64,000 nucleotides of DNA, taken from Streptomyces sp. H27-H1. Lineage in GTDB: Bacteria > Actinomycetota > Actinomycetes > Streptomycetales > Streptomycetaceae. The stretch is taken from NCBI RefSeq assembly GCF_026627445.1, contig NZ_JAPNLJ010000002.1:17677-81676 (forward strand). Direction: 5' to 3'. Made by a program: the position numbers and the translations under genes. Of this stretch, positions 8,245 to 21,517 are shown piece after piece. How positions within the stretch are numbered: position 1 is the stretch's first letter; every line of letters starts with the position of its first letter. Under the pieces are notes generated by a model that did not search any database, was not told where the DNA came from, and worked only from the letters and a program-made list of their open reading frames with translations.

Positions 8245-10368
8245 TCAGCCGATGTCCAGCGGGTCGATCCGGATCCGGACCGCCTCCTCGACCGGGGCCC
8301 CCCGGGCCATCCGCGCCGCCTGCGCGGCCTTCAGCGCGGCCGCCAGCGCGGCCCCGCTGCCCGGCGGCACCCGGACCAGCGCCCGGTCCCCCGGCGAAGG
8401 TTCCCCCCGCCGTCCCGGCAAGGGCACAGGCCCCAGGATCTCCGCGTCCGCCGGCAGCCCCGCACCCGCCAGGAAGGCCTCGACGGCCTCTCCGCGCCCC
8501 GCGACCGCCGCCATCCGGGAGACCGGCGGGAACCCCAGTTGCGCTCGCTCCGCGAGCTCCCGCACCGCGTGCCCGACGGGATCCCACCGCACCAGCGCCT
8601 GGACCGGCCGCAGCGTGGGCTCGGCGACGACCACCACCTGCCCGTCGCCCCGTACCAGTGAGGCCGCCGCGATCCAGCGCCGCAGCGCGTCCTCGCTCGC
8701 CCGCAGGTCGGGCCGGCTCAGCATGGCCCAGCCGTCCAGCAGCAGCGCCGCCGCGTACCCGGCGCCCGCCGCGACCGGCTCGGCGCCCGGTGTGGACACC
8801 ACCAGCGCGGGCTGGTCCGGCACCTCGTCCAGGACGTGGTCGCGCCCGGAAGTCCGTACGGGTACGGCCGGGAAGGCCCGTCCCAGCTCCTCGGCGGTCC
8901 GCCGGGCGCCCACCACCTGGGCCCGTAGCCGGAACGAGCCGCACTCCTCGCAATGCCAGGCCGTCTCGGCCCGCCCGCACCATCCGCAGTGCAGGTCCCG
9001 CTCGTCGGGGGCCTCCAGCGGTCCCGCGCAGACCGTGCACCGTGCGGGCGTCCGGCACCGTTCGCACGCCAGCCGGGGCACGTAGCCGCGCCGGGGCACC
9101 TGTACGAGCACGGGTCCGGTCTTCAGCCCCTCCCGTACGGTCTCCCACGCGAGGCTCGGCAGTCGGGCGGCCCGCGCGGCCCCGTCCCGGGCAAGCAGCT
9201 CGTCGCCGACGGTCCGGATCCGGGGCGCGTACGTCCGTACCGTCTCGCGGTCGGCGACCAGCGGCCGGGCCCAGCCGGACTCGACGAGCTGCGCGGCCTC
9301 CACCGTGCAGCTGGTGCTGCCCACCAGGAAGGCACAGCCGTCGGTGACCGCGCGCAGTTCCAGCACTTCCCGCACGTGCGGGAAGGGGGCGTGGACGTCG
9401 CTGTGGCTGGAGTCGCCGTCGTCCCAGACGGCGACGAGCCCGAGGTCCCGTACGGGAGCGAACATCGAGGCCCGGGTGCCGACCACGGCCCGCACCGAGC
9501 CCCGGCTGACGGCCAGCCACTGGCGGTAGCGCTTCTCCGGCCCCGACTCGGCGGTCAGCAGCGCGTGCCGCCCCTCGCCGAGCAGGGCGGTGAGCGCCGA
9601 GTCGACACGCGAGGCGGTGCGCCCGTCGGGGACCACGGCGAGGGCGCCGCGTCCGGAGGCGAGGGTGGCGGCCATGGCGCGGGCCAGTTCGTCGGCCCAG
9701 CCGGGGCCGGGCAGGGCGGTCCACACGGCGCGCGGGGTACCGCCGCCCGCGAGGGCCCGCAGGAAGGCGGGGCCTGCTCCGTACCGCTCCCAGCCGGCGG
9801 GCTCGGGCGCGGCGGGCGGGGGCAGTGGTTCGGGGGACGGCTTGGACTCGGCGCGGGCGCTGCGCGCGGGGAGCGCGAGCTGCAGCACGTCGGCGAGGCT
9901 GCCGGCGTACCGATCGGCGACGGCGCGGGCGAGGGCGAGCGTGCGGGGGCCGAGCACGATCTCGGGCGAGACGACCTGGGCGAGGGCCGCGAGCGCGCCG
10001 TTGTAGTCGGATTCGGCGCGGCGTTCGATGACGAAGCCGTCGATGAGCCCGCCGCCCTCGCGGCGGCCGCCATGGACGCGGTGGGAGCCCGCGCCGAAGC
10101 GGACCCGGACGCGGACGCCGGGCTGGGCGGACTCGGAGAGCTCGGCGGGAACCGCGTAGTCGAAGAGCCGGTCGAGGTGGAGCACGCCCTTGTTCACGAG
10201 GACCCGGGCGACGGGCAGTTCTCCGGCGACGGAGGCCCCGCGCCAGGTCCGCGGTTTGGCTTTGGGCGCCTTGGCCTTCGCCTCGGCGACCATCTCCCGC
10301 ATCAGCGCGAGCTGCTCCGGCGGACCGCCCGGTCCGCTCCGCTCCCCCGCGTCATTGGTGCTGCTCAC
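8245..10368 (-). CDS. priA: primosomal protein N' (PriA-like, helicase motifs lost)
   Basis: About 707 residues. PriA restarts stalled replication forks by recognising branched DNA and loading the replisome. The N-terminal fork-binding domain (ARVLVNKGVLHLDRLFDYAVP) and the zinc-binding cysteines (CERCRTPARCTVC, then CGWCGRAETAWHCEEC) are kept. The helicase part is not: where PriA has a Walker A loop, this protein has AVWTALPGPGWADEL, and the DEEH box reads VWDDGD. It therefore probably binds DNA and protein partners without unwinding, a known trend in actinobacterial PriA. The GTG start reading VSSTNDAGER is chosen because the longer frame has no homologous sequence before it. It lies downstream of metK, separated by a strong terminator. 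Confidence 0.88.
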   Translation of the reverse strand: MSSTNDAGERSGPGGPPEQLALMREMVAEAKAKAPKAKPRTWRGASVAGELPVARVLVNKGVLHLDRLFDYAVPAELSESAQPGVRVRVRFGAGSHRVHGGRREGGGLIDGFVIERRAESDYNGALAALAQVVSPEIVLGPRTLALARAVADRYAGSLADVLQLALPARSARAESKPSPEPLPPPAAPEPAGWERYGAGPAFLRALAGGGTPRAVWTALPGPGWADELARAMAATLASGRGALAVVPDGRTASRVDSALTALLGEGRHALLTAESGPEKRYRQWLAVSRGSVRAVVGTRASMFAPVRDLGLVAVWDDGDSSHSDVHAPFPHVREVLELRAVTDGCAFLVGSTSCTVEAAQLVESGWARPLVADRETVRTYAPRIRTVGDELLARDGAARAARLPSLAWETVREGLKTGPVLVQVPRRGYVPRLACERCRTPARCTVCAGPLEAPDERDLHCGWCGRAETAWHCEECGSFRLRAQVVGARRTAEELGRAFPAVPVRTSGRDHVLDEVPDQPALVVSTPGAEPVAAGAGYAAALLLDGWAMLSRPDLRASEDALRRWIAAASLVRGDGQVVVVAEPTLRPVQALVRWDPVGHAVRELAERAQLGFPPVSRMAAVAGRGEAVEAFLAGAGLPADAEILGPVPLPGRRGEPSPGDRALVRVPPGSGAALAAALKAAQAARMARGAPVEEAVRIRIDPLDIG

Positions 10369-10420
10369 ACCCGCATTCTTACCAAACCCCACCGACAACG
10401 GCGGACTCGGCCGCACGTGC

Positions 10421-10455
10421 GGACGGCCCCGGACCACAGGGGTCCGGGGCCGTCC
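10421..10455. terminator. stem-loop terminator after metK
   Basis: Perfect 15 bp stem GGACGGCCCCGGACC / GGTCCGGGGCCGTCC with a 5-base loop, 22 bases beyond the metK stop. Confidence 0.85.
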
Positions 10456-10476
10456 GTCCAGCGGGTGCTACGGGTA

Positions 10477-11685
<1,209 letters not shown>

Positions 11686-11880
11686 AACGCTCCCTGGGGT
11701 TGCAGCGGCTGCTGGCTGAAATATTGGCGGAACCACATCGGAGGCTGCGCCCGATCACGTTCCGGATGCAGTTTATCGGTCGCCACCGTGCGCTGGACCA
11801 CCCGTCTCGCCCTATGGGAGCCGTGTGACCTGCAACACTCCATTCTTACTCACGGATCAGCCTGCGGAAAGAGGCTCCGC

Positions 11881-13098
11881 TCAGGCGCGTCGCACTCCGA
11901 TGCGCGGTGCCACCTGATCCCAAATCACGTCCGCGAGCGTTTCCTTCGGACCGTAGGGGACCGCCAGTTCGCTTCCGTCGGAGGACAGGATGACCGCCTC
12001 GTTCTCCTCGGAACCAAAGGTCTTCGTCTCGCCGACCTCGTTGACGACGAGGAGGTCGCATCCCTTGCGGAGGAGCTTGGTCCGCCCGTTGGCGAGCACG
12101 TCGTCGGTCTCGGCGGCGAAACCCACCACGATCTGGCCCTCCCGGGCCCGGTCGGCGGAAATCTCCGCGAGAATGTCCGGATTACGTACGAGGGTGACCG
12201 GCGCGGGTTCCTGGCCGTCCTTCTTCTTGATCTTCCCGCCGGCGTATTCGGCCGGCCGGAAGTCGGCCACGGCCGCGGCCATCACCACGGCGTCGGCGTC
12301 GGCGGCGGCCTTGAGCACGGCCTCGCGCAGCTGCAGGGCCGTCCCGACCCGTACGAGGTCCACCCCGGCCGGGTCGGCGAGCGCGGTGTTGGCGGAGACC
12401 AGGGTGACCCGGGCCCCGCGGGCGACGGCGGTGCGGGCTAGGGCGTAGCCCTGCTTGCCGGAGGAGCGGTTGCCGAGGAAGCGGACCGGGTCCAGCGGTT
12501 CGCGCGTACCGCCGGCGCTGATCACCACGTGCCGTCCGGTGAGGTCGGGCTCGGCCACCCCGCGGGCCAGCACCCGTGCGCACACCTCGAAGATCTCCTC
12601 GGGGTCGGGCAGCCGCCCCTTGCCGGTGTCCTTGCCGGTGAGCCGGCCGACGGCCGGCTCGATGACGACGGCGCCGCGCCGGCGCAGCGTGGCCACGTTC
12701 TCCCGGGTGGCCGGGTGCTCCCACATCTCGGTGTGCATCGCGGGTGCGAACACCACGGGGCAGCGTGCGGTGAGCAGGGTGTTGGTGAGCAGGTCGTCGG
12801 CCAGCCCGTGGGCGGCCTTGGCGAGCATGTCGGCGGTGGCCGGGGCGACGACGACGAGGTCGGCGGACTGTCCGATGCGCACGTGCGGCACCTCGTGGAC
12901 GCTCTCCCAGACCTCGGTGGAGGCCGGGTTCCCGGAGAGGGCCGCCCAGGTGGCCTCCCCGACGAAGTTCAGCGACGCCGCCGTCGGCACCACCCGTACG
13001 TCGTGCCCGGACTCGGTCAGCCGGCGCAGCAGCTCGCACGCCTTGTAGGCGGCGATGCCGCCACTGACTCCGAGCACGACCTTCGGCTTACCCACCAC
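11881..13098 (-). CDS. coaBC: bifunctional phosphopantothenoylcysteine decarboxylase/synthetase
   Basis: About 405 residues, two steps of coenzyme A synthesis in one chain. Residues 1-180 are the FMN-dependent CoaC decarboxylase (VVLGVSGGIAAYKACELLRRL, the active-site block PAMHTEMWEHPAT). The rest is the CoaB ligase (VISAGGTREPLDPVRFLGN, FRPAEYAGGKIKK). A GTG at 13098 preceded by AAGGGG at the right distance is chosen over a GTG ten codons upstream that lacks spacing. It follows gmk and rpoZ in the usual order, but a strong terminator after rpoZ means it likely has its own promoter in the 95 bp gap. Confidence 0.95.
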   Translation of the reverse strand: MVGKPKVVLGVSGGIAAYKACELLRRLTESGHDVRVVPTAASLNFVGEATWAALSGNPASTEVWESVHEVPHVRIGQSADLVVVAPATADMLAKAAHGLADDLLTNTLLTARCPVVFAPAMHTEMWEHPATRENVATLRRRGAVVIEPAVGRLTGKDTGKGRLPDPEEIFEVCARVLARGVAEPDLTGRHVVISAGGTREPLDPVRFLGNRSSGKQGYALARTAVARGARVTLVSANTALADPAGVDLVRVGTALQLREAVLKAAADADAVVMAAAVADFRPAEYAGGKIKKKDGQEPAPVTLVRNPDILAEISADRAREGQIVVGFAAETDDVLANGRTKLLRKGCDLLVVNEVGETKTFGSEENEAVILSSDGSELAVPYGPKETLADVIWDQVAPRIGVRRA

Positions 13099-13140
13099 AC
13101 ACGCCCCTTCGGCTGACTGCGACGACACCTCTATGACACA

Positions 13141-13175
13141 CCACAGGCCCGGCAGATGTTCTGCCGGGCCTGTGG
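13141..13175. terminator. stem-loop terminator after rpoZ
   Basis: Perfect 16 bp stem CCACAGGCCCGGCAGA / TCTGCCGGGCCTGTGG with a 3-base TGT loop, 18 bases beyond the rpoZ stop on the minus strand. Confidence 0.9.
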
Positions 13176-13193
13176 TGAAAGGAAACTCGTGCC

Positions 13194-13466
13194 TTACTGA
13201 GCCGGGGCCTCGATGGCCTCGGAGGTCAGCAGACCCGCGTTGATCTCGCGCAGCGCGATCGAAAGCGGCTTCTCGTGGACGTGGGTGTCCACCAGCGGGC
13301 CGACGTACTCAAGCAGGCCCTCACCGAGCTGCGAGTAGTACGCGTTGATCTGACGCGCCCGCTTGGCCGCGTAGATCACGAGGCTGTACTTCGAGTCCGT
13401 GGCCTCAAGCAGCTCGTCGATCGGCGGGTTGATGATGCCCTCGGGCGCAGTAATGGAAGAGGACAC
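13194..13466 (-). CDS. rpoZ: RNA polymerase omega subunit
   Basis: 90 residues, the small RNA polymerase subunit that helps fold and place beta-prime. Recognised from [20 protein letters not shown] and [11 protein letters not shown]; the conserved segment then runs to the [10 protein letters not shown] helix. A GTG start at 13466 follows a GGAAGG about ten bases upstream. It lies 80 bp downstream of gmk, as in most actinobacteria. In streptomycetes omega is needed for normal antibiotic production and aerial growth. Confidence 0.95.
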   Translation of the reverse strand: MSSSITAPEGIINPPIDELLEATDSKYSLVIYAAKRARQINAYYSQLGEGLLEYVGPLVDTHVHEKPLSIALREINAGLLTSEAIEAPAQ

Positions 13467-13546
13467 GCTCTACCTTCCGAAGATGGGGTAAGACCTAAAA
13501 TTTGTCGGATTCAGACCGTCGGGACCGGCTGAACACCGGTCAACAA

Positions 13547-14110
13547 TCAGACGACATTCATCAAGGCTAGCAGCTCGCGCGCCACGTCCTCGACCGAGGT
13601 GTTGACTAGGGTGGTGTCGAACTCGGATTCGGCAGCCAGTTCGATCTTCGCGGCGCCGAGCCTGCGCTCGACGACCTCCGCGGATTCGGTGCCCCGGCCG
13701 GTGAGCCGGCGGACCAGCTCGTCCCAGCTTGGAGGCGCCAGGAAGATCAGCTGTGCCTCGGACATGGACTCGCGTACGAGCCGTGCGCCCTGGAGGTCGA
13801 TCTCCAGCAGGACCGGCTCGCCGTTTTCCAGGCGTTCCAGCACTGCGCCGCGCGGTGTGCCGTAGCGGTTGCCCGCGAACTCGGCCCACTCCAGCAGCTC
13901 GCCATTGGCGATCAGCTTGTCGAACTCGTCGTCGTTGACGAAGAAGTAGTGGACTCCGTGTCGCTCACCGGGCCGCGGCTTGCGGGTGGTGGCCGACACC
14001 GAGAGCCAGACCTCGGGGTGGACCTTGCGCATATGCGCGACGACCGTGCTCTTGCCGACCCCCGAGGGGCCGGAGAGCACGGTCAGCCGCGGACGAACCT
14101 CTGCTGCCAT
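13547..14110 (-). CDS. gmk: guanylate kinase
   Basis: A 187-residue kinase that phosphorylates GMP and dGMP with ATP. The P-loop is [13 protein letters not shown], the GMP-binding lid region carries [17 protein letters not shown], and [13 protein letters not shown] follows. The ATG at 14110 (MAAEVRPRL) is at the family position; the frame continues upstream into unrelated codons. It comes 61 bp after the integration host factor gene and ahead of rpoZ, and all three may be cotranscribed. Confidence 0.95.
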   Translation of the reverse strand: MAAEVRPRLTVLSGPSGVGKSTVVAHMRKVHPEVWLSVSATTRKPRPGERHGVHYFFVNDDEFDKLIANGELLEWAEFAGNRYGTPRGAVLERLENGEPVLLEIDLQGARLVRESMSEAQLIFLAPPSWDELVRRLTGRGTESAEVVERRLGAAKIELAAESEFDTTLVNTSVEDVARELLALMNVV

Positions 14111-14171
14111 AGAGCGATTATCCAGCTTCTCGGGACTGCCTGAGAACGCCGGGAGGACTTCGGACGACGCC

Positions 14172-14495
14172 TTAGGGGGCGTTACCGCCGAACTCGCGCT
14201 CCAGAGAGGCGATCTGGTTGGAACCGAGACCTCGGACACGCCTGGACTCGGAGATGCCGAGGCGCTCCATGAGCTGCTTGGCGCGCACCTTGCCGACGCC
14301 AGGCAGGGACTCCAGGAGAGCGGACACCTTCATCTTGCCGATGACGTCGTTCTCCTGACCCAGCTTGATGACGTCATGCAGGGAGGCGCCGGAGTGCTTG
14401 AGTCGATTCTTCACCTCGGCCCGCTCCCGGCGAGCCGCGGCGGCCTTTTCGAGCGCTGCTGCGCGCTGTTCAGGGGTAAGGGGCGGAAGAGCCAC
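14172..14495 (-). CDS. mihF: actinobacterial integration host factor
   Basis: 107 residues, the actinobacterial IHF (sIHF/mIHF), unrelated in fold to the enterobacterial one. The conserved core [20 protein letters not shown] holds a helix-hairpin-helix-like DNA-binding unit, followed by [18 protein letters not shown]. It bends and compacts DNA and in Streptomyces is a nucleoid protein needed for sporulation and normal antibiotic output. The GTG at 14495 ([20 protein letters not shown]) has GAGGTGA seven bases upstream; the longer frame upstream is non-coding. First gene of the IHF-gmk-rpoZ group. Confidence 0.96.
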   Translation of the reverse strand: MALPPLTPEQRAAALEKAAAARRERAEVKNRLKHSGASLHDVIKLGQENDVIGKMKVSALLESLPGVGKVRAKQLMERLGISESRRVRGLGSNQIASLEREFGGNAP

Positions 14496-14740
14496 GCCTA
14501 CGTCACCTCGGATGTCGAACTGTCGGATACGGGCCAGTGAAATGCCGGAAGGCATCACACCAGGCGAGTTCCCGAACAGCGGTGGTGCTCGATCGCTGCT
14601 CGTTCACTCTGCTCGGAGACTAGCGGCCATGACCGCTCCAGTCAGCGAGAACGGACGAAAAGTCCTGGTCAGCCTCCACCGAACCGTACATCACGGACAA
14701 ACCACCCCGGTTTTGTCCGGTGGAAGACGTTCGAATTTCG

Positions 14741-15374
14741 TCAGACAGTGCGATGAGCCCTGCCGATGGCGTCCTCGAACGCCCCGATCCCATGTACGGC
14801 GAGTGCCGCCCGCAGGTCGTCGCGGATCCCCAGGGGCGCGGACGGATCGTTGAACAGGGCGGTACCGACCGCCACGCCCGAAGCGCCGGCGAGGACGAAT
14901 TCGAGCGCGTCCCGGCCGGAGGCGATCCCGCCCATCCCCAGGATGGGAACCCGCCCGACGGCGCCGGCCGGCATCGCCCCGTACACCTGGTGGACGCAGC
15001 GGACGGCGACGGGCCGGTGACCCCGGCCGGGGCCGGGCGCATGGTGTCGGTGTCGATGGCCATCCCCAGGACGGTATTGATCATCGAGAGCCCTTCGGCG
15101 CCCGCCTCCGTACAGGCGGCCGCGAGGTCGGTGATACGCGTCACATCGGGGCTCAGCTTGGCGTAGACGGGCAGCGCGGGGTCGGGCATCACGGTCTTGG
15201 TGTCGATGGCGCCGAGCTCGTTCAGGGGGTGAAGCGGTGCGGCTCGCGGCCGTAGCCGGCGCAGCCGGAGGCGGTGGAGACCGGATTGGGGAGGGTCACG
15301 TGGGCACCGAAAGGGGCGGACATGTCCACGTCCTCGGGATCCAGGGGGTGCCGGAGGGAGCTCAGGGGGCTCAC
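14741..15374 (-). pseudogene. pyrD: decayed dihydroorotate dehydrogenase B catalytic subunit
   Basis: Remnant of the FMN subunit of a PyrD/PyrK-type (class 1B) dihydroorotate dehydrogenase. The start VTLPNPVSTASGCAGYGRE is intact, but a shift in a C-run near 15225 gives a stop after HRFTP, while the next frame continues as LNELGAIDTKTV. About 115 family residues are then missing before PALPVYAKLSPDVTRITDL. A second frameshift with a small deletion near 15015 is followed by VAVRCVHQVYGAMP and an intact end, PILGMGGIASGRDALEFV to the stop. Roughly 630 bp remain of about 950. Its start overlaps the pyrK remnant by 4 bp, so the old operon arrangement survives. The working pyrD is at 16953-18062. 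Confidence 0.85.
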
Positions 15375-15802
15375 CGCCCGCTCGCCTTCGGGGTCATCGC
15401 GGCCGCGTCTTCCAGATCGGCGGGCAGGGTTCCGGCGTCGTCCCAGCGGACGGTGGCGCCGTCGAAAACCGGCCCGGATGTGCAGGAGCGAAGGAACCGG
15501 GTGACGCCGTCGGCGCCGGTGACGGGCAGGACGCAGCTCATGCAGATCCCGATTCCGCAGGCCATGGCCTCTTCGACGGCGGTGTGGCTGGCCGCTCCGG
15601 CGGCGGTGGCGATCTCCGTGACGGCCTTGAGCATGGAGAAGGCGCGGCGCAGGAGCGTCGCGGAGACCCGGCCTCCGATGGCGAGGGCACCGAAGGGGCC
15701 GGGGCGCACGCCCGTGACGCCGGGGGCATCGAGGACCAGGTGGTGGTAGGCCCCTGCCGGGGCGATGCGGCGGATGGTGGCGGTGGTCCGTACTGGGGGC
15801 AC
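15371..15802 (-). pseudogene. pyrK: internally deleted dihydroorotate dehydrogenase electron-transfer subunit
   Basis: About 143 residues against an expected 260-290. The N-terminal FAD-binding part (RTTATIRRIAPAGAYHHLVL, then SATLLRRAFS) joins directly to the C-terminal iron-sulfur part (AVTEIATAAGAASHTAVEEA), so about 130 residues with the NAD-binding domain are gone in frame. The [2Fe-2S] ligands CGIGICMSC and RSC remain. The reading frame is open and a GTG with AGGAG stands at 15802, so a short protein could still be made, but it cannot take electrons from NADH in the normal way. Called a pseudogene because of the deletion and its broken partner. Confidence 0.8.
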
Positions 15803-15940
15803 GCGGGGCGCTCCTGCGGGTAGGGGGCGTAACCCCCACCCCATGATCGCCCCGCGGTCCGCCCCGGGACACGGGTCCGAAGCCCCGACCCTCCGGGGCG
15901 TACGCCCTGCTCCCGCTGCGCGGGGCCTGTCCCCTACTCT

Positions 15941-15961
15941 CCCCCGGACGGAGTCCGGGGG
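15941..15961. repeat. dispersed palindrome CCCCCGGAC-GGA-GTCCGGGGG
   Basis: Perfect 9 bp stem with GGA loop. The same palindrome, with one change, is at 53716-53736. This motif is a frequent intergenic repeat in streptomycetes. Confidence 0.75.
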
Positions 15962-15993
15962 TACCCCCGGGTTCGCCCGTTCCGCGGGAAAAT

Positions 15994-16080
15994 CCAGCCC
16001 CGCCGGCGTTTGAGACGACCCTTCGGCCCCTCCGGCGTTTGAGGCGCGGGGGTCCGGGGGCCGGCCCCCGGGAGCGGCTC
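15994..16080. repeat. dispersed intergenic repeat, double copy
   Basis: Contains ccagccccgccggcgtttga, a second ccggcgtttgaggcgcggg, and a GGGGGCCGGCCCCC palindrome. Related copies are at 53883-53930 and 59441-59505. It fills the space between the pyrK remnant and the pyrF end. Confidence 0.7.
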
Positions 16081-16104
16081 CGCAGGCAGGTGTGACGGGG
16101 CGGG

Positions 16105-16956
16105 CTACGCCGCTACGGCCGTGCGGATTTCCTCCGCGAAGGCGTGCGCCGAGGCGCGGAGGGCCGCCGCGTCCGGGCCGTGCTTCAGGACGCCCCGGGA
16201 TACGTTCGGAACGACATTTCGGACGGCTGCGCCGAAGACGGCCGGGAGGTCCGCCGCCGTCGCGCCCTGCGCGCCGATGCCGGGGGCCAGCAGCGGTCCG
16301 TTGATGTCCAGGTCGAAGGAGGACAGGTCCCCGAGGGTCGCCCCGACGACCGCTCCGAAGGAGCCCATCGGGGAGGCCCCCGCGTTCTCCGCCGCCAGAT
16401 GCGCCAGCATGGTCGCGCCGATGGTCCGGCCGTCCGACCGCACCGCCCGCTGGACCTCCGCACCCTCCGGGTTCGAGGTCAGGGCCAGCACGAACAGCCC
16501 CGCTCCGGACTCCCGGGCCAGCTCCACCGCGGGGGCGAGCGAGCCGTAGCCCAGGTACGGGGAGACGGTCAGCGCGTCGGAGAAGAGCGGCGAGGAGGGC
16601 GACAGGAAGGTCTCCGCGTACGCGGCCATCGTCGAGCCGATGTCACCCCGCTTCGCGTCCATGACGACCAGCGCGCCCGCCGCACGGGCGTCGGCCACCG
16701 TCTGTTCCAGTACCGCGATCCCGCGCGAGCCGAACCGCTCGAAGAACGCCGCCTGCGGCTTGAAGACCGCGACCGAGTCGGCGAGCGCCTCGACCACGGT
16801 GCGGGAGAACTTCTCCAGGCCCGCGATGTCGTCGTTCAGGCCCCAGGAGGCCAGCAGTGCCGCGTGCGGGTCGATGCCGACGCACAGGGGTCCACGGGTG
16901 TCCATGGCCTCGCGCAGGCGCGTACCGAAGGGGATCACGGGGGTCACGGGGGTCAC
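16105..16956 (-). CDS. pyrF: orotidine 5'-phosphate decarboxylase (type 2)
   Basis: A 283-residue enzyme for the last step to UMP. The catalytic motif is VVMDAKRGDIGSTMAAYAE; the start GPLCVGIDPHAALLASWGL and the long form of the chain mark the type 2 (mycobacterial-like) group. The GTG start at 16956 overlaps the pyrD stop by 4 bp (GTGA) with AAAGG upstream, so translation is coupled. It begins [11 protein letters not shown], a small repeat in the codons. Last gene of the pyr operon; dispersed repeats follow it. Confidence 0.95.
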   Translation of the reverse strand: MTPVTPVIPFGTRLREAMDTRGPLCVGIDPHAALLASWGLNDDIAGLEKFSRTVVEALADSVAVFKPQAAFFERFGSRGIAVLEQTVADARAAGALVVMDAKRGDIGSTMAAYAETFLSPSSPLFSDALTVSPYLGYGSLAPAVELARESGAGLFVLALTSNPEGAEVQRAVRSDGRTIGATMLAHLAAENAGASPMGSFGAVVGATLGDLSSFDLDINGPLLAPGIGAQGATAADLPAVFGAAVRNVVPNVSRGVLKHGPDAAALRASAHAFAEEIRTAVAA

Positions 16957-18062
16957 AGGGCGGCCTTTCGGGTTTCCGCGCCCACCGCTTCGGCGAGCGT
17001 CGCGTACGGGCTGGCGGCCAGGCGTGCGGCGAGGCCCTTGTGGATGGCGCGGGCGTAGTACGGGCCCTCGTAGATGAAGGCGCTGTAGCCCTGGACCAGG
17101 CTCGCGCCGGCCAGGATCCGCTGCCAGGCGTCCTCGGCGTTCTCGATGCCGCCGACGCCGACCAGGACCAGCCGGTCGCCGACGCGGGCGTACAGCCGGC
17201 GCAGGACCTCCAGCGAGCGCTCCTTGACCGGGGCGCCGGACAGTCCGCCGGTCTCCTTGATCAGTGACGGGGAGGACTTCAGGCCGAGGCCCTCGCGGGC
17301 GATCGTCGTGTTGGTCGCGATGATGCCGTCGAGGCCCAGCTCCAGGGCCAGGTCGGCGACCGCGTCCACGTCCTCGTCGGCGAGGTCCGGTGCGATCTTG
17401 ACGAGGAGCGGGACCCGCCGGTCGGTGACGACGCGGTCCGCCGCCTCGCGCACGGCGGTGAGCAGGGGGCGCAGCGACTCCGTGGCCTGGAGGTTGCGCA
17501 GGCCCGGGGTGTTCGGGGAGGAGACGTTGACGACGAGGTAGTCGGCGTGCCGGGCGAGGCGCTCGGTGGAGGCGACGTAGTCCGCTACGGCCTCTTCCTC
17601 GGGGACGATCTTCGTCTTGCCGATGTTGACGCCGACGACCGTCTTGAAGACGGGGTTGCGGGCGGCCAGTCGCTCGGCGACGGCCGCCGAGCCCTCGTTG
17701 TTGAAGCCCATGCGGTTGATGAGCGCGCGGTCCGGGACCAGCCGGAACAGCCGCTTCTTCGGGTTGCCGGGCTGCGGCTCGGCGGTGACGGTGCCGATCT
17801 CGATGTGGTCGAAGCCGAGCATCGACATCCCGTCGATGGCTACGGCGTTCTTGTCGAAGCCGGCGGCGAGCCCGAAGGGGCCGTGCATCCGCAGGCCGAG
17901 GGCCTCGGTGCGCAGCGACTCGTGGCGGGGGGCCAGGACGGCGGCGACGAAGGTGCGCAGCACCGGCGTGCGGGCCGCGAGGCGGATCCAGCGGAAGGCC
18001 ATGTAGTGGGCCTGCTCCGGGTCCATCCGCTTGAAGACCAGGTTGAAGAAGAGTTTGTACAT
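16953..18062 (-). CDS. pyrD: quinone-dependent dihydroorotate dehydrogenase
   Basis: A 369-residue class 2, membrane-associated enzyme that oxidises dihydroorotate to orotate and passes electrons to quinone. Motifs are the N-terminal helix [30 protein letters not shown], the FMN-site INRMGFNN, the active loop [14 protein letters not shown] with its catalytic Ser, and [13 protein letters not shown]. It is intact, unlike the PyrD/PyrK remnants 1.5 kb downstream. It lies 146 bp after carB and is coupled to pyrF by a 4 bp overlap. Confidence 0.96.
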   Translation of the reverse strand: MYKLFFNLVFKRMDPEQAHYMAFRWIRLAARTPVLRTFVAAVLAPRHESLRTEALGLRMHGPFGLAAGFDKNAVAIDGMSMLGFDHIEIGTVTAEPQPGNPKKRLFRLVPDRALINRMGFNNEGSAAVAERLAARNPVFKTVVGVNIGKTKIVPEEEAVADYVASTERLARHADYLVVNVSSPNTPGLRNLQATESLRPLLTAVREAADRVVTDRRVPLLVKIAPDLADEDVDAVADLALELGLDGIIATNTTIAREGLGLKSSPSLIKETGGLSGAPVKERSLEVLRRLYARVGDRLVLVGVGGIENAEDAWQRILAGASLVQGYSAFIYEGPYYARAIHKGLAARLAASPYATLAEAVGAETRKAAL

Positions 18063-18178
18063 CGTGGAGGGGTTCCCTTGCGCGCTCATGGAGCTCATGA
18101 AGAGGGGGACGACCGTCGCGCATCGCGCTTGACGGTGTCCCCCTCCCCCATTACGGGCCGTACGGGCTGATCGGTCCT

Positions 18179-18199
18179 GCCCGGCCGATGGAGCCGGGC
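18179..18199. terminator. weak stem-loop between carB and pyrD
   Basis: Seven-base stem gcccggc / gccgggc with a 7-base loop, just after the carB stop. It could cause partial termination or act as a processing site inside the operon. Confidence 0.35.
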
Positions 18200-18208
18200 G
18201 CACGGGAC

Positions 18209-21509
<3,301 letters not shown>

Positions 21510-21517
<8 letters not shown>

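Noticed and set aside
11686..11880. SAM riboswitch upstream of metK
   Set aside because: The 195 bp leader was read for a SAM-I or SAM-IV core and no convincing set of conserved helices was recognised.
14620..15192. A 190-codon frame as an intact protein
   Set aside because: Only its first third matches dihydroorotate dehydrogenase; after about 15015 the match moves to another frame, so it is a pseudogene piece.
15222..15872. Frame of 216 codons as a separate gene
   Set aside because: Its start is antisense-like noise; only the last ~50 codons (the PyrD N-terminus) are meaningful.
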